The notes: generated from the sequence alone by a model not told the origin. Positions 1-10,714 are shown, numbered from the stretch's first letter. The stretch: 64,000 bases of DNA from an uncultured Umboniibacter sp. (GCF_947497555.1 NZ_CANMGY010000006.1:1-64000), one strand, 5' to 3'. A program made the numbers and translations.

Positions 1-40
1 CTGCGCCGGTTGAAAGCTGAGCCCGACCGGGCACTCTATC
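1..40 (-). pseudogene. tRNA-fMet-like relic, truncated by window edge
   Basis: This stretch repeats positions 102-141 with a 101-base offset, so it is the 5' part of a further copy of the decayed tRNA-fMet-like element at 62-140. It is cut by the window start. Read on the minus strand it begins with the same GCCC/GGGC mini-hairpin and CTTTCA arm as the other copies. Confidence 0.6.
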
Positions 41-61
41 TAAAAACTACCATCTTAAAAT

Positions 62-140
62 TGGTAGCGGGAGCTGGCTTAACACCATCGACCTTCAGCG
101 GCTGCGCCGGTTGAAAGCTGAGCCCGACCGGGCACTCTAT
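62..140 (-). pseudogene. tRNA-fMet-like relic, copy 1
   Basis: On the minus strand, this 79-nt element ends exactly like the tRNA-fMet genes (acceptor 3' strand GCTCCCGCTACCA) and shares GAAGGTCG and CCAGC with them. It lacks a matching 5' acceptor strand and D arm, the T-loop GTTCGA is replaced by TGTTAAG, and the anticodon arm is replaced by a CTTTCA...TGAAGG hairpin with an inner CGGC/GCCG stem. I read it as a decayed tRNA-fMet duplicate, although near-identity among copies also allows a selected tRNA-like RNA. The bases after it match those after the real tRNA genes. Confidence 0.65.
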
Positions 141-162
141 CTAAAAACTACCATCTTAAAAT

Positions 163-239
<77 letters not shown>

Positions 240-253
240 TCAAACTGGTGAGA

Positions 254-281
254 ATTATAAGCGATTAGCTCCACTAGTCAA
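254..281 (-). promoter_or_regulatory. Sigma-70 promoter of tRNA-fMet copy A
   Basis: On the minus strand, TTGACT (276-281) and TATAAT (254-259) are separated by 16 bases. The expected start, near 247, is about 8 bases before the mature tRNA 5' end. Copies B and C show no comparable motif and lie 18 bases (C) or one repeat unit (B) downstream of tRNA-Leu, so they are probably processed from that transcript. Confidence 0.8.
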
Positions 282-433
282 CCCAGAGGAATCACTAACA
301 CACTGACAATCTAACAAAACGACCTATCGTAGCTTCATCAACATTCGTCTTACAGACTAAGGCGATGTACTACTTTTCAGGTATCGACTCATCATCAAAA
401 ACTGAGCCTTAACACAATCTACCACTCTAAACC

Positions 434-512
434 TAATAGTGGGAGCTGGCTTAACACCATCGACCTTCAGCGGCTGCGCCGATTGAAAGCTGAGCCCGAC
501 CGGGCACTCTAT
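434..512 (-). pseudogene. tRNA-fMet-like relic, copy 2
   Basis: This is the same 79-nt element as at 62-140. It differs at the acceptor 3' end (CCCACTATTA in place of CCCGCTACCA), so the CCA is lost, and at one base of the central hairpin. It sits 21 bases downstream, on the minus strand, of tRNA-fMet copy B. The other roughly 190 bases between it and copy A hold only copy A's promoter; I see nothing else there. Confidence 0.65.
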
Positions 513-533
513 CTATAACCACCATCTTAAAAT

Positions 534-610
<77 letters not shown>

Positions 611-675
611 TCAAAAACTTTCATCCTTTCGGACTTTTCACAACTGACCTTTCAATCAGACTACCAAGTAAAAAT

Positions 676-754
676 TAGCAGCGGGAGCTGGCTTAACACC
701 ATCGACCTTCAGCGGCTGCGCCGATTGAAAGCTGAGCCCGACCGGGCACTCTAT
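676..754 (-). pseudogene. tRNA-fMet-like relic, copy 3
   Basis: This 79-nt element is nearly identical to copy 2, with a degraded 3' end (CCCGCTGCTA). It begins 21 bases downstream of the CCA end of tRNA-fMet copy C on the minus strand, so gene plus relic forms a unit repeated along the array. Confidence 0.65.
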
Positions 755-775
755 CTAAAACCACCATCTTAAAAT

Positions 776-852
<77 letters not shown>

Positions 853-870
853 TCAAACTGGATTTTTATA

Positions 871-957
871 TGGTGCCGAAGGCGGGACTTGAACCCGCAC
901 GAGCATAGCTCACTACCCCCTCAAGATAGCGTGTCTACCAATTCCACCACTTCGGCT
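871..957 (-). tRNA. tRNA-Leu(GAG)
   Basis: This 87-nt type II tRNA has acceptor GCCGAAG/CTTCGGC, a long variable arm, T-loop TTCAAGT and an encoded CCA. The anticodon stem CTATC/GGTAG closes the loop TTGAGGG, which gives anticodon GAG and reads CUC/CUU leucine codons. It lies immediately after secG, the usual site in Pseudomonas relatives. Confidence 0.95.
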
Positions 958-963
958 AATTTA

Positions 964-1314
964 CTACTGAGGAACCTCTGGTGCTTCGTCATCGTCAGAT
1001 GAGTCATCAGCCATTACAGGTACGTCAGCGTCAGCGCTAGGAACTTCCTGAATCTCAGGAACTACTGAACTCTGAACTTGACTCTTTTGGTTCGCGATGT
1101 ACGCCAATGAAAGACTTACTGCAAAAAATACGAACGCTAGAATTGTGGTAGTCCGTGTCAGGAAATTACCTGAACCCGAGCTACCAAAAACTGTCTGTGA
1201 AGCACCGGCGCCAAATGAAGCACCAGCATCTGCACCACGACCTTGCTGAAGCATAATCAACGCTACTAGCGCTACAATTACAACAACAAAAACTATGATT
1301 AACAATTGTTCCAT
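964..1314 (-). CDS. secG: Protein translocase subunit SecG
   Basis: SecG is the small inner-membrane subunit of the SecYEG translocon and helps SecA-driven export. The 116-residue protein has a first membrane segment at about 3-21, the conserved Gly/Ser-rich cytosolic loop with LMLQQGRGADAGASFG and a FLTR motif, and a second membrane segment at about 55-75. The tail is acidic (DDSSDDDE), as in other gammaproteobacteria. The start codon abuts the tpiA stop codon without a gap, so the two genes are cotranscribed, with tRNA-Leu just downstream. Assignment is secure. Confidence 0.95.
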   Translation of the reverse strand: MEQLLIIVFVVVIVALVALIMLQQGRGADAGASFGAGASQTVFGSSGSGNFLTRTTTILAFVFFAVSLSLAYIANQKSQVQSSVVPEIQEVPSADADVPVMADDSSDDDEAPEVPQ

Positions 1315-2058
1315 TTAGCTTAATGCCTCAATAATCTGATTGAACGATGAAGGCTTCAGCGATGCTCCGCCGACTAAACCCCCGTCAATATCAGGCTGAG
1401 CAAAAAGCTCTGCCGCATTTTGTTCGTTAACGCTGCCACCGTACAAGATGGACAGACTTTGTGCCGCATCCGGGCTAAATTTTTCACTCGCAAACTGACG
1501 AATGAAATGATGAATCTCTTGTGCCACTTTCGGCGTGGCTGTCAAACCTGTACCAATAGCCCACACTGGCTCGTAAGCCACAACAACCTTTAAAAACTGA
1601 TTGCTTTCTATTTGACTAAAGACGGCGCCCAACTGAGCCCGAATAACTTCTTTCGCTTGACCAGCTTCGTATTCCGCTTGCGATTCGCCGCAGCATATTA
1701 CAGGAATTATCCCCTGAGACAATAGGCCTTTCACCTTATCGGCAACTTTTTCGTTTGTTTCACCAAAAAGCTGTCGTCGTTCAGAGTGTCCAACCAAGCA
1801 GAAGCCAACATTGAGGTCGCTTAGCATCGCTGCTGAAACTTCACCGGTAAAAGCACCTTCATTAAATTGGCTCACATCTTGAGCTCCAATCATGAAGTCT
1901 TCTAACCGCCCTCTCATCATGCCTAAATAAGCAAAAGTTGGAGAAACACCTACTTTAACACCTTGCTTTGGAGTGTAATTAAAAGCTGATATCCACGCCT
2001 CGATGTCCCGGCATTGATTGTGAAGCTTCCAATTTCCAAGTACGTATTTAAGTCTCAT
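1315..2058 (-). CDS. tpiA: Triosephosphate isomerase
   Basis: TpiA interconverts dihydroxyacetone phosphate and glyceraldehyde 3-phosphate in glycolysis and gluconeogenesis. At 247 residues it has normal length. Active-site residues are present: N9 and K11 (GNWKLH), H91 (VGHSERR), E163 in the flexible-loop motif YEPVWAIGTG, and the phosphate loop LYGGSVN near 206-211. It lies between glmM and secG, as in Pseudomonas (E. coli has tpiA elsewhere). A promoter just upstream suggests it can be transcribed apart from glmM. Confidence 0.97.
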   Translation of the reverse strand: MRLKYVLGNWKLHNQCRDIEAWISAFNYTPKQGVKVGVSPTFAYLGMMRGRLEDFMIGAQDVSQFNEGAFTGEVSAAMLSDLNVGFCLVGHSERRQLFGETNEKVADKVKGLLSQGIIPVICCGESQAEYEAGQAKEVIRAQLGAVFSQIESNQFLKVVVAYEPVWAIGTGLTATPKVAQEIHHFIRQFASEKFSPDAAQSLSILYGGSVNEQNAAELFAQPDIDGGLVGGASLKPSSFNQIIEALS

Positions 2059-2094
2059 AACTATCCATCTCCGATGAATCAGCCAATGGCGCGA

Positions 2095-2123
2095 ATCTTA
2101 TAACAGCGCACTCAAACTGACAA
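2095..2123 (-). promoter_or_regulatory. Probable sigma-70 promoter for tpiA-secG-tRNA
   Basis: On the minus strand, TTGTCA (2118-2123) is 17 bases from TAAGAT (2095-2100), between glmM and tpiA. The predicted start is about 30 bases before the tpiA ATG. This is motif evidence only. Confidence 0.5.
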
Positions 2124-2147
2124 GAATTTTTTAAACTTTTCAACAAC

Positions 2148-3494
2148 TTAGCTAAGTGAAGCGCGAACTATATCAGCAAGACCTTCTACATGCTCATCCA
2201 CTAATTCTTGAGTCTCAGCTTCAACCATCACGCGAATTAGTGGCTCGGTACCTGATGGGCGCAACAACACACGCCCACGGTCGCCCAATGCCTGCTCACT
2301 GGCTTCTACCGCATTCCAGATTGACTTAGTTGAGTCCAGGGCGGAAATTCGCCCTACGGAGACGTTAATCATCCGCTGGGGGTAGCGCGTCATCCCGACT
2401 TTGGCGTCAGCCAAACTCATCTCGAGGGAACGAATCGCTACTAACACCTGAAGAGACGCCACGAGACCATCACCCGTACTCTGAACATTGGAACAGATAA
2501 TGTGGCCTGAAGACTCGCCGCCGATAGGCCAATTATTCGTCTTCATCGCTTCGATTACGTAACGGTCGCCGACTTGAGTCCGAACAAAACCCATACCCAT
2601 TTTCTTCACTGCGATCTCTAAACCCATGTTAGACATCAAGGTTCCCACCACGCCATCACAAACTAAGCCACGCTCGTAATTATAACGAGCCAAGACATAG
2701 AGAATATCATCGCCATCAAGCAACTCTCCGTTGTGGTCCACCATAATCAACCGATCTGCATCGCCATCGAGTGCGATACCAAGATCCGCGCCCTCCGCAA
2801 CCACCTTGGCTCGAATCTCCGAAGGATAGGTAGAGCCAACGCCTTCATTAATGTTACGACCATCCGGTTTGTTGCCAATACTGATAACTTCGGCACCTAG
2901 CTCAAGTAAGACTTTAGGAGCAACTTGATACGCCGCACCGTGTGCGCAATCGACTACGATTTTCATTCCCTGAAGGGAGAAGTTTCTTGGCGCTGTGAAC
3001 TTTGCAAATTCGACATAACGACCACCGGCATCAGTAACGTGCGATGCTCGCCCGAGGTCTGCTGAATCAACCACTCTCATTTCTTCGTCGATCATTGCTT
3101 CAATGGCAGATTCAACCTCATCGGGCAATTTCTGACCAACACTTGAGAAGAATTTAATGCCGTTATCATAGTGAGGGTTGTGCGAAGCACTAATGACAAT
3201 GCCCGCCATGGCGTTGAAAGTCTCAGTCAAGTAGGCAATAGCAGGAGTTGGCATGGGGCCGAGCAAACCTACATCTACTCCCGCCGCGATCAGCCCAGAC
3301 TCGAGCGCTGACTCAAACATATAACCGGATGAACGGGTATCTTTGCCAATCAAAATCAAAGGGCGGCGATCGCCTCGCTGTTGCATGAATACCTTACCGG
3401 CAGCCCAGCCGAGCTTCATGACAAATTCAGGGTTGATCGGGAATTCCCCAACGCGACCGCGAACACCATCGGTACCAAAGTACTTTCTAGACAT
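2148..3494 (-). CDS. glmM: Phosphoglucosamine mutase
   Basis: GlmM converts glucosamine-6-phosphate to glucosamine-1-phosphate, feeding UDP-GlcNAc for peptidoglycan and lipopolysaccharide. The 448-residue protein shows the four alpha-D-phosphohexomutase signatures: [10 protein letters not shown] at the N-terminus, the phosphoserine loop ISASHNP (about 101-107), the metal loop DGDADR (about 243-248), and the sugar and phosphate motifs GGESSGH and [11 protein letters not shown]. It lies 11 bases downstream of folP. The folP-glmM pair downstream of ftsH is conserved in gammaproteobacteria. Confidence 0.97.
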   Translation of the reverse strand: MSRKYFGTDGVRGRVGEFPINPEFVMKLGWAAGKVFMQQRGDRRPLILIGKDTRSSGYMFESALESGLIAAGVDVGLLGPMPTPAIAYLTETFNAMAGIVISASHNPHYDNGIKFFSSVGQKLPDEVESAIEAMIDEEMRVVDSADLGRASHVTDAGGRYVEFAKFTAPRNFSLQGMKIVVDCAHGAAYQVAPKVLLELGAEVISIGNKPDGRNINEGVGSTYPSEIRAKVVAEGADLGIALDGDADRLIMVDHNGELLDGDDILYVLARYNYERGLVCDGVVGTLMSNMGLEIAVKKMGMGFVRTQVGDRYVIEAMKTNNWPIGGESSGHIICSNVQSTGDGLVASLQVLVAIRSLEMSLADAKVGMTRYPQRMINVSVGRISALDSTKSIWNAVEASEQALGDRGRVLLRPSGTEPLIRVMVEAETQELVDEHVEGLADIVRASLS

Positions 3495-3505
3495 ATAAAC
3501 CTACC

Positions 3506-4339
3506 CTATTTATATTCCGGTTGATCGAGCGCGATAAATGTAGCAATTGCGTCGCGAGTCGATTTAACGTCGTGAACCCGAAGAATTCTCGCGCCATTTT
3601 GCAAAGCATGATAGCCGAATAGCGCACTACCGACCACTCTTTCATCCACGTCCCTTCCGGTTACATCGCCGATCATTCGCTTCTTAGAGACGCCAATTAG
3701 CAGTGGAGCTTCTTCGGCTAGTTTTGGGAGATGCCTCATCAGATCAAGATTGTGCTCCAGCGTTTTACCAAAGCCGAAGCCGGGATCTAGCCACACTCGC
3801 TCAGCCGCCACTCCTTCAATAACAGCATCCGCTCTACGAGCGATAAGAAAATCCAGAATTTCGCTGCATACATCATCATACTGCGGGGAAATTTGCATGG
3901 TGTTAGGGGTACCCTGCATATGCATAATACAAATAGGTAGCTGGGAGTTGGCTGCGGCGGCCAGCGCTCCTTCACGCGTAAAGGCACGGACGTCGTTGAG
4001 CATGTCAGCACCCAGTAAAGCGCTTCCCGTCATTACCTCAGGGGTACTTGAGTCAACGCTCACAGCGACATCGAAGTTGGCCTTAATAGCCTCTACAGCT
4101 GGCAAAACTCGATCCAATTCTTCCTGCACTGCCACAGCCGAAGCCCCTGGACGAGTTGACTCCCCTCCGACATCAATGATATCTGCGCCATCAGTGACGA
4201 GCTGCGCAACCGTATCAAGCAGTAAGCCATTATTGATAGCGGAGCCCTTGAATAGCAAGCCGCCGTCGGAGAACGAATCCGGAGTCACATTAAGAATCGC
4301 CATGACTTGAGGTGTAGTTTTTAAAAAGGCGTTATGCAT
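3506..4339 (-). CDS. folP: Dihydropteroate synthase
   Basis: FolP condenses p-aminobenzoate with dihydropterin pyrophosphate in folate synthesis and is the sulfonamide target. The 277-residue TIM barrel carries MAILNVTPDSFSDGG (about 13-27), DVGGESTRPGA, the pterin-binding DPGFGFGKT, GVSKKRM and a C-terminal RVHDV. It lies between ftsH and glmM. A terminator-like hairpin between ftsH and folP suggests that folP expression depends on readthrough or on a promoter I did not identify. folK and folB are separate, at 44000-44874. Confidence 0.96.
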   Translation of the reverse strand: MHNAFLKTTPQVMAILNVTPDSFSDGGLLFKGSAINNGLLLDTVAQLVTDGADIIDVGGESTRPGASAVAVQEELDRVLPAVEAIKANFDVAVSVDSSTPEVMTGSALLGADMLNDVRAFTREGALAAAANSQLPICIMHMQGTPNTMQISPQYDDVCSEILDFLIARRADAVIEGVAAERVWLDPGFGFGKTLEHNLDLMRHLPKLAEEAPLLIGVSKKRMIGDVTGRDVDERVVGSALFGYHALQNGARILRVHDVKSTRDAIATFIALDQPEYK

Positions 4340-4350
4340 TATTATCCTCT

Positions 4351-4381
4351 AAAAAAAATGCTTCCTTTCAGAAGCATTTTT
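4351..4381 (-). terminator. Rho-independent terminator after ftsH
   Basis: ATGCTTC and GAAGCAT form a 7-bp stem around a 6-nt loop, flanked by A and T tracts. In the direction of ftsH the stem is followed by eight T. The symmetric tracts make it potentially bidirectional. Confidence 0.8.
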
Positions 4382-4384
4382 GCA

Positions 4385-6307
4385 TTATTTAGACTCTTCG
4401 CCGTCCGAAGCATCGTCGCTCGTCGGCTCGGGCTCCTCACCGTCAAATTCATCACTTGGCGCCGCGCCATATCCTTTAGCCTCAGACTGCGTTTCCCAAT
4501 TACTAGGAGGGCGTACCGCGGTTCGCTCCATTAAGTCATCAACCTGAAGCGAATCAATGGTTTCATATTCCATCAACGCGTCTTTCATTGATTCAAGAAT
4601 ATCGCGATTCTCTTTCAAGATCGTCGACGCTCGCTCGTAACAGGAATCAGTAATCCGACGAACCTCGCTATCAATGGCCTTTGCCGTTTCACCCGAGACT
4701 CGCGGCTGCTGTCCCTGCTGAGCTTGCGCTTCGTCTCCAGCGTAATTCAATGGCCCCAATTTCTCGGAAAGGCCCCACTTGGTCACCATATTGGTTGCTA
4801 GTGCAGTGGCTCGCTCGATATCATTTTGAGCACCCGTGGTCACGCCGTCAAAGCCCAGCGTCATCTCTTCGGCAATACGACCACCAAACAGCGCACAAAT
4901 CTGCGACTCCAAGCCGCGCTTAGAAATCGAGTACTTATCCTCTTCCGGTAAGAACTGAGTAACACCCAATGCACGCCCACGCGGAATAATAGAGACCTTA
5001 TGAACAGGATCGTGATCCGGCACGAGTCGTCCAATAATCGCGTGACCGGCTTCATGGTACGCGGTATTTATCTTCTCCGAGTCGGACATCACCATCGATT
5101 TGCGCTCAGCGCCCATCATGATCTTGTCTCGCGCTCTTTCGAACTCATCCATTGTCACCAAACGTTTGTTCATACGCGCTGCGAATAGGCTAGCTTCGTT
5201 AACGAGGTTAGCTAAATCGGCACCGCTGAAACCCGGGGTACCACGAGCAATAACGGGAACATTCACATTATCCGACACCGGTGTCTTTCTAAGGTGTACG
5301 CGGAGAATTTGCTCGCGACCACGAATATCTGGCAAGCCAACAAACACCTGACGGTCAAATCGACCAGGACGAAGTAATGCCGAATCGAGCACATCAGGAC
5401 GGTTAGACGCCGCGATGACGATTACCCCTTCATTACCCTCAAAACCATCCATTTCGACCAACAGCTGGTTAAGCGTTTGTTCGCGCTCATCGTTACCGCC
5501 GCCTACGCCGCCGCCACGATGGCGACCCACTGCATCAATTTCATCGATAAAGATGATGCAAGGCGCTCGCTTCTTCGCCTGTTCGAACATATCACGGACA
5601 CGTGAGGCACCTACACCGACGAACATCTCAACGAAATCTGAACCTGAGATGGAGAAAAATGGTACGCGAGCCTCACCGGCGATTGCTTTCGCCAACAGAG
5701 TTTTACCGGTACCTGGAGGACCAGCCATTAGAACACCACGAGGGATCTTGCCGCCTAAGCGTTGGAACTTGCTAGGATCTCGCAGATATTCAACGAGCTC
5801 AGAAACTTCTTCCTTAGCTTCATCAACACCCGCCACATCGGCAAAACTTGTTTTGATTTCATCTTCGCTCAGCAGGCGTGCTTTGGATTTACCAAAACTC
5901 ATTGGGCCGCCCTTGCCGCCACCGCCGCCCTGCATCTGGCGCATGAAGAAAATAAACACAGCGACGATAATCAGCACTGGGAGTATTGAGTAGAATAAAT
6001 TCTCTAGGATTCCAGGCTGCTCTACAGGCTCACCTGTTACCTTCACATTGGCGCTATAGAGGTCATTCATTAGCGCGTCATCGTAATAAGGGATGAAAAC
6101 TTTAAAGTCTTGACCGCTGGTATCCGTTCCGCGAATGACTGAACCTTGGAAGGTGACAGCATCAACCTGCCCTGCTTTAACCGAAGTAATGAAGTCACTG
6201 TAGGCCATATCTTGACTGGTAGTTGGACTACTAAAGTTTTGCAGCACCATGAAAAGCACTGTGACAATTACAAGCCAAAGCACCATAGTCCGAGTCATAT
6301 CTTTCAA
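4385..6307 (-). CDS. ftsH: ATP-dependent zinc metalloprotease FtsH
   Basis: FtsH is the membrane-anchored AAA+ protease that degrades misfolded membrane proteins and regulators such as LpxC and sigma-32. The 640-residue protein has membrane segments at about 6-24 and 106-122, a Gly-rich linker, Walker A GPPGTGKT (196-203), Walker B IIFIDEID (251-258), the second region of homology near 302-319 (SNRP to RPGRFDR), and the zinc motif HEAGH at 418-422. A sigma-32-type promoter lies upstream. rlmE, usually the gene before ftsH in E. coli and Pseudomonas, is absent here. Confidence 0.98.
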   Translation of the reverse strand: MKDMTRTMVLWLVIVTVLFMVLQNFSSPTTSQDMAYSDFITSVKAGQVDAVTFQGSVIRGTDTSGQDFKVFIPYYDDALMNDLYSANVKVTGEPVEQPGILENLFYSILPVLIIVAVFIFFMRQMQGGGGGKGGPMSFGKSKARLLSEDEIKTSFADVAGVDEAKEEVSELVEYLRDPSKFQRLGGKIPRGVLMAGPPGTGKTLLAKAIAGEARVPFFSISGSDFVEMFVGVGASRVRDMFEQAKKRAPCIIFIDEIDAVGRHRGGGVGGGNDEREQTLNQLLVEMDGFEGNEGVIVIAASNRPDVLDSALLRPGRFDRQVFVGLPDIRGREQILRVHLRKTPVSDNVNVPVIARGTPGFSGADLANLVNEASLFAARMNKRLVTMDEFERARDKIMMGAERKSMVMSDSEKINTAYHEAGHAIIGRLVPDHDPVHKVSIIPRGRALGVTQFLPEEDKYSISKRGLESQICALFGGRIAEEMTLGFDGVTTGAQNDIERATALATNMVTKWGLSEKLGPLNYAGDEAQAQQGQQPRVSGETAKAIDSEVRRITDSCYERASTILKENRDILESMKDALMEYETIDSLQVDDLMERTAVRPPSNWETQSEAKGYGAAPSDEFDGEEPEPTSDDASDGEESK

Positions 6308-6361
6308 AGAAACATCCTCAAGGTTGAGCGATATTAAAAATCGCGTTGTTATCTAAACAAC

Positions 6362-6391
6362 TATATCGGGTCTAGATCTTAGTTTTTCAAG
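6362..6391 (-). promoter_or_regulatory. Sigma-32 heat-shock promoter of ftsH
   Basis: On the minus strand, CTTGAA (6386-6391) is 15 bases from CCCGATATA (6362-6370). This matches the RpoH consensus CTTGAA-N13-17-CCCCATNTA with one mismatch. The start would be near 6355, leaving a leader of about 50 bases. Heat-shock control of ftsH is known in E. coli. Assignment here rests on the motif alone. Confidence 0.75.
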
Positions 6392-6610
6392 TATCGGCTA
6401 TAATTACTTTTTTTACTACTTCGGTAATCCAATAAATTCAGTGTCTTCAGAGTAATTTACGAATAGTATATCGATCATGGATCATTGAAGCGCTGGTGAG
6501 TATTGCGCCAACACATAATATTGAGACTCAGGCGAATCACTTAGTTCGCTTTCCTGTGCTTTAATGTAGAATGCCGTCAAACGATCAAATTAATCTAGTA
6601 GAGTTAACTA

Positions 6611-6913
6611 ATGACACTCACACAGCAACGCAAAAAACAACTTCGTGCAATTGGCCACAAGCTAAAGCCGGTCGTCATGATCTCTGAAAACGGTCTGACC
6701 GAAGGCGTGTTAAACGAGCTAAATCGCGCGCTCAATGATCACGAACTGATCAAGGTTAAACTTGCCATCTCCGAGCGCATCGATCGCGCCGAAGTCGCGA
6801 ACGCAGTTGTTGCTGAGACCAATTCAACGCTTGTGCAAACGATAGGTAAGATCATTCTTATTTGCCGCGAAGCCCGAAAGCCAAACCCGAAGCTTTCAAA
6901 CCTACTTCGCTAA
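6611..6913 (+). CDS. yhbY: Ribosome-assembly RNA-binding protein YhbY
   Basis: YhbY is a small CRS1-YhbY (CRM) domain protein that binds pre-50S particles. The 100-residue product is a single CRM domain: LTQQRKKQLRAIGHKLKPV at the N-terminus, a GxxG-like loop in SENGLTEGVLNEL, and LIKVKLA. The gene is divergent from ftsH, as in other gammaproteobacteria, which share the yhbY/(rlmE)ftsH arrangement. A strong terminator separates it from convergent greA. Confidence 0.93.
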   Translation: MTLTQQRKKQLRAIGHKLKPVVMISENGLTEGVLNELNRALNDHELIKVKLAISERIDRAEVANAVVAETNSTLVQTIGKIILICREARKPNPKLSNLLR

Positions 6914-6973
6914 ACACGACAACGTAGCGAAATGAGTAGCGGTGTTAATCAAGAGCTATTCGTTTTTCGCAGC

Positions 6974-7003
6974 AAAAAAAAGAGCCCCTAAGGCTCTTTT
7001 TTT
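6974..7003. terminator. Bidirectional terminator between yhbY and greA
   Basis: AGAGCC and GGCTCT form a stem around CCTAA, with seven A before and seven T after. It can therefore end both the plus-strand yhbY transcript and the minus-strand carA-carB-greA transcript. Confidence 0.9.
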
Positions 7004-7022
7004 GTAGCGGAGAGAATATCAA

Positions 7023-7496
7023 TTAATGAACAACTGCATCGATTTCAAACTCAACCGTACCGGCTGGAGTCTCGATGTTCACCACATCTCCGACCATTTT
7101 ACCAATCAAACCACGAGCAATGGGTGAAGAATAAGAAATCCGATTTTCCGCAGGATTCGCTTCATCTTCACCAACGATACGATAAGTTTTCTCTTCGTCC
7201 GTATCCACATTGATAATCGTGACCGTCACGCCAAAAATAACTTTTTCCGTTGCCGGTATCTTCTTAATATCAATGATCTGTGCATCGGAAAGTTTCGCTT
7301 CAATTTCTTGAATTCGACCTTCACAGAAACCCTGTTGCTCACGAGCAGCGTGGTACTCAGCATTTTCCTTTAGATCACCGTGCTCACGCGCCTCGGCAAT
7401 AGATTTGATAATAGTAGGGCGATCAACCTTCTTCAAACGCTCTAGCTCGGTTTCGAGCGCCTGCGCGCCCTCCACCGTCATAGGAGTCTTATTCAT
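7023..7496 (-). CDS. greA: Transcription elongation factor GreA
   Basis: GreA rescues backtracked RNA polymerase by stimulating transcript cleavage. The 157-residue protein has the N-terminal coiled coil with the acidic tip ([17 protein letters not shown], about 37-53) and the C-terminal FKBP-like domain with [10 protein letters not shown]. It is the last gene of carA-carB-greA. Its ATG overlaps the carB TGA (ATGA), indicating translational coupling. The carA/carB/greA operon is known from Pseudomonas aeruginosa. Confidence 0.97.
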   Translation of the reverse strand: MNKTPMTVEGAQALETELERLKKVDRPTIIKSIAEAREHGDLKENAEYHAAREQQGFCEGRIQEIEAKLSDAQIIDIKKIPATEKVIFGVTVTIINVDTDEEKTYRIVGEDEANPAENRISYSSPIARGLIGKMVGDVVNIETPAGTVEFEIDAVVH

Positions 7497-10400
7497 GCTT
7501 TAATACTCCGATGTAGGTCCTGTAAGCGACGCACCTGAACTTCACCTTTGTGCTGAAGAGCCATACAGACAGCTCGGCCACCAGCTAATGTTGTGGTGTA
7601 GTAAACGCGGTGAATCTCAGCACTCGAACGAATTAACGCTGAATCACGAATCGCAACACGCCCTTCGGTCGTATTAATAATCATGGTAATTTCATCGTTG
7701 CGAATCATATCCACAATGTTTGGACGACCTTCCATAACCTTATTAACAAGACGAACCGGAATATCTGCTTCCTGAAGTACCTTCGCGGTACCTCGCGTTG
7801 CAACCAGTTCAAACCCTAGTTCAACTAAGTCACGACCAATACCAGCAATACCTTCTTTATCTGGCTCACGAACTGATAGGAATGCGACGCCTTCCGTAGG
7901 TACTTCATCGCTCGCACCAAGCTGAGCTTTCGCATAGGCCTCCGCGAAGGTATCACCCACACCCATTACTTCACCCGTCGACTTCATTTCAGGCCCAAGA
8001 ATTGGATCAACACCCGGGAACTTATTGAATGGGAAGACTGCCTCTTTAACTGAGAAGTAATCCGGAACAATTTCTGAGGTGAACCCCTGGTCAGCGAGTG
8101 ATGTACCCGCCTGACAGCGTGCTGCAACTTTCGCAAGGCTGGTGCCAATACACTTAGAGACGAAAGGTACCGTTCGTGATGCTCGCGGGTTAACCTCAAT
8201 GACGAAACATTCGCCGTCTTGATAGGCCAACTGAACGTTCATCAAACCAATCACGCCCAGTTCAACCGCCATGCTCTTAACCATTTCGCGCATTTCATCT
8301 TGCACATTAGCTGGCAGTGAGTAAGGAGGTAACGAACATGCTGAGTCACCGGAGTGAACACCAGCCTGCTCAATGTGCTGCATGATGGCACCAATAACAA
8401 CGGTCTTGCCATCGGATACTGCATCAATATCGACTTCGATCGCCGCATTGAGGAAGTGATCCAAAAGCACTGGCGCATCATTCGAAACTTCAACCGCCTC
8501 ACGGAAATAAGTTCGCAGTTCCGTCTCGCTGTAGACAATCTCCATAGCTCGGCCACCTAACACGTAGGAAGGACGCACCACCAATGGATAGCCTATCTCT
8601 TCAGCGCGAACAACCGCCTCATCGATAGAGCGCACCGTTGCGTTGCGTGGCTGACGTAAGCCTAAACGCTGAATCATATCCGAGAACTGCTCGCGATCTT
8701 CTGCACGATCAATCGCTTCGGGAGTGGTACCGATAATTGGCACACCCGCCGCTTCCAGCTCGCGCGCCAACTTCAATGGCGTCTGACCACCGAACTGAAC
8801 GATCACTCCCTTGGGTTGCTCGAGATCACAGATCTCCAGCACATCCTCAAGTGTTACGGGTTCGAAGAATAGACGATCAGACGTGTCGTAATCGGTTGAA
8901 ACCGTCTCGGGGTTACAGTTAACCATGATGGTTTCATAACCGTCATCACGCATTGCTAAGGCAGCGTGTACGCAGCAGTAATCAAACTCAATCCCCTGAC
9001 CAATTCGGTTCGGCCCACCACCGAGAACAAGAATCTTGTCGCGAGCACTTGGTGCTGCCTCACACTCTTCTTCATAGGTAGAGTACATGTAAGCCGTCGC
9101 GGTAGAGAACTCTGCCGCACAGGTATCAACACGTTTGTAAACAGGGCGGATATTCATCTTTTGACGGGTACGACGGAATTGCTTCTCAGTCACACCAAAC
9201 AAGGTCGCCAGACGAGAGTCCGAGAAACCCTTGCGCTTGAGCGAGTACATTGCGTCTTTATCAATATTCGATAGTGCCGTCGTGCTAATTGATAACTCAG
9301 TATCAATGATGTCTTTTACCTGAACCAGGAACCATGGGTCGATTGACGACAGCTCGAAGACTTCAGCCACAGACATACCTGCACGGAAGGCATCGCCTAA
9401 GTACCAAACTCGGTTAGCACCTGGCGTTGAAAGTTCACGGCGAATCACCGATTCAAAATCTGGTGCATCGATATCAACGATCGTTTCGAATCCTGCTGAG
9501 CCAACTTCTAGGCCACGCAAAGCTTTCTGGAATGATTCCTGGAAGCTACGTCCAATCGCCATAACTTCACCCACTGATTTCATCTGGGTGGTCAAACGCG
9601 CATCGGCATCACCAAACTTTTCAAAGGTAAAGCGAGGGATCTTGGTCACAACATAATCGATTGCCGGCTCGAACGAAGCTGGGGTTGTTCCGCCAGTGAT
9701 GTCGTTCTGCAGTTCATCTAAGGTGTAACCCACCGCTAACTTGGCTGCAACCTTTGCAATCGGGAAACCCGTCGCCTTAGAAGCCAACGCCGAGGAACGA
9801 GAGACTCGTGGGTTCATTTCAATCACCACGAGATCACCGTTTTCAGGGTTGACCGCGAACTGTACGTTCGAGCCGCCGGTTTCAACGCCAATCTCACGAA
9901 GCACTGCTACCGAGGCATTACGCATGATCTGATATTCTTTATCAGTTAAGGTCTGCGCCGGAGCTACGGTGATTGAGTCACCCGTGTGGACACCCATCGG
10001 GTCGAAGTTTTCAATAGAACAGATAATGATACAGTTGTCGTTCTTGTCGCGAACAACTTCCATTTCATATTCTTTCCAACCGATTAATGACTTATCAATC
10101 AACAGTTCTGATGTGGGTGAGAGATCTAAACCACGAGTACAAATCTCTTCGAACTCATCGCGGTTATAGGCAATACCGCCACCTGAACCGCCCATTGTGA
10201 ACGATGGGCGAATAATAATTGGAAAGCCAAAGCGATCGCGAATGGCGCGTGCTTCGTCAAGGTTTCGCGCAATACCCGCTGGCGGACACTTAAGTCCAAT
10301 ACGCTTCATCGCTTGGTCGAATAATTCACGATCCTCGGCCATATTGATGGCATCACGACTTGCACCAATTAGCTCACAGTCAAACTTCTCAAGCACACCA

Positions 10401-10714
10401 TTGTCTGCCAAGGCGAGCGCACAATTCAACGCTGTCTGTCCGCCCATAGTCGGCAACACCGCATCGGGGCGTTCCTTTTCAATGATCTTGGCAACGGTGC
10501 GCCATTCAACGGGCTCAATGTATGTTGCGTCCGCCATGGCGGGATCGGTCATGATAGTTGCTGGGTTAGAGTTAACTAGAATAACTCGATAGCCTTCCTC
10601 ACGAAGCGCCTTACAGGCCTGCGCACCGGAATAATCGAACTCACAGGCCTGACCAATAACAATTGGACCAGCACCTAGGATCAAAATACTTTTTATATCT
10701 GTACGTTTTGGCAT
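7493..10714 (-). CDS. carB: Carbamoyl-phosphate synthase large subunit
   Basis: CarB makes carbamoyl phosphate from bicarbonate, ammonia (channelled from CarA) and two ATP, for pyrimidine and arginine synthesis. At 1073 residues it matches the E. coli protein. Two homologous ATP-grasp halves are visible: the first starts with [21 protein letters not shown] and has [10 protein letters not shown], and the second starts with [20 protein letters not shown] near residue 560. A methylglyoxal-synthase-like allosteric domain forms the last 130 or so residues ([16 protein letters not shown]). It lies 10 bases after carA. Confidence 0.98.
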   Translation of the reverse strand: MPKRTDIKSILILGAGPIVIGQACEFDYSGAQACKALREEGYRVILVNSNPATIMTDPAMADATYIEPVEWRTVAKIIEKERPDAVLPTMGGQTALNCALALADNGVLEKFDCELIGASRDAINMAEDRELFDQAMKRIGLKCPPAGIARNLDEARAIRDRFGFPIIIRPSFTMGGSGGGIAYNRDEFEEICTRGLDLSPTSELLIDKSLIGWKEYEMEVVRDKNDNCIIICSIENFDPMGVHTGDSITVAPAQTLTDKEYQIMRNASVAVLREIGVETGGSNVQFAVNPENGDLVVIEMNPRVSRSSALASKATGFPIAKVAAKLAVGYTLDELQNDITGGTTPASFEPAIDYVVTKIPRFTFEKFGDADARLTTQMKSVGEVMAIGRSFQESFQKALRGLEVGSAGFETIVDIDAPDFESVIRRELSTPGANRVWYLGDAFRAGMSVAEVFELSSIDPWFLVQVKDIIDTELSISTTALSNIDKDAMYSLKRKGFSDSRLATLFGVTEKQFRRTRQKMNIRPVYKRVDTCAAEFSTATAYMYSTYEEECEAAPSARDKILVLGGGPNRIGQGIEFDYCCVHAALAMRDDGYETIMVNCNPETVSTDYDTSDRLFFEPVTLEDVLEICDLEQPKGVIVQFGGQTPLKLARELEAAGVPIIGTTPEAIDRAEDREQFSDMIQRLGLRQPRNATVRSIDEAVVRAEEIGYPLVVRPSYVLGGRAMEIVYSETELRTYFREAVEVSNDAPVLLDHFLNAAIEVDIDAVSDGKTVVIGAIMQHIEQAGVHSGDSACSLPPYSLPANVQDEMREMVKSMAVELGVIGLMNVQLAYQDGECFVIEVNPRASRTVPFVSKCIGTSLAKVAARCQAGTSLADQGFTSEIVPDYFSVKEAVFPFNKFPGVDPILGPEMKSTGEVMGVGDTFAEAYAKAQLGASDEVPTEGVAFLSVREPDKEGIAGIGRDLVELGFELVATRGTAKVLQEADIPVRLVNKVMEGRPNIVDMIRNDEITMIINTTEGRVAIRDSALIRSSAEIHRVYYTTTLAGGRAVCMALQHKGEVQVRRLQDLHRSIKA

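Noticed and set aside
5415-5993. Long open frame antisense to ftsH
   Set aside because: Shadow of the strongly coding ftsH frame; the translation has no recognisable domain and no ribosome site.
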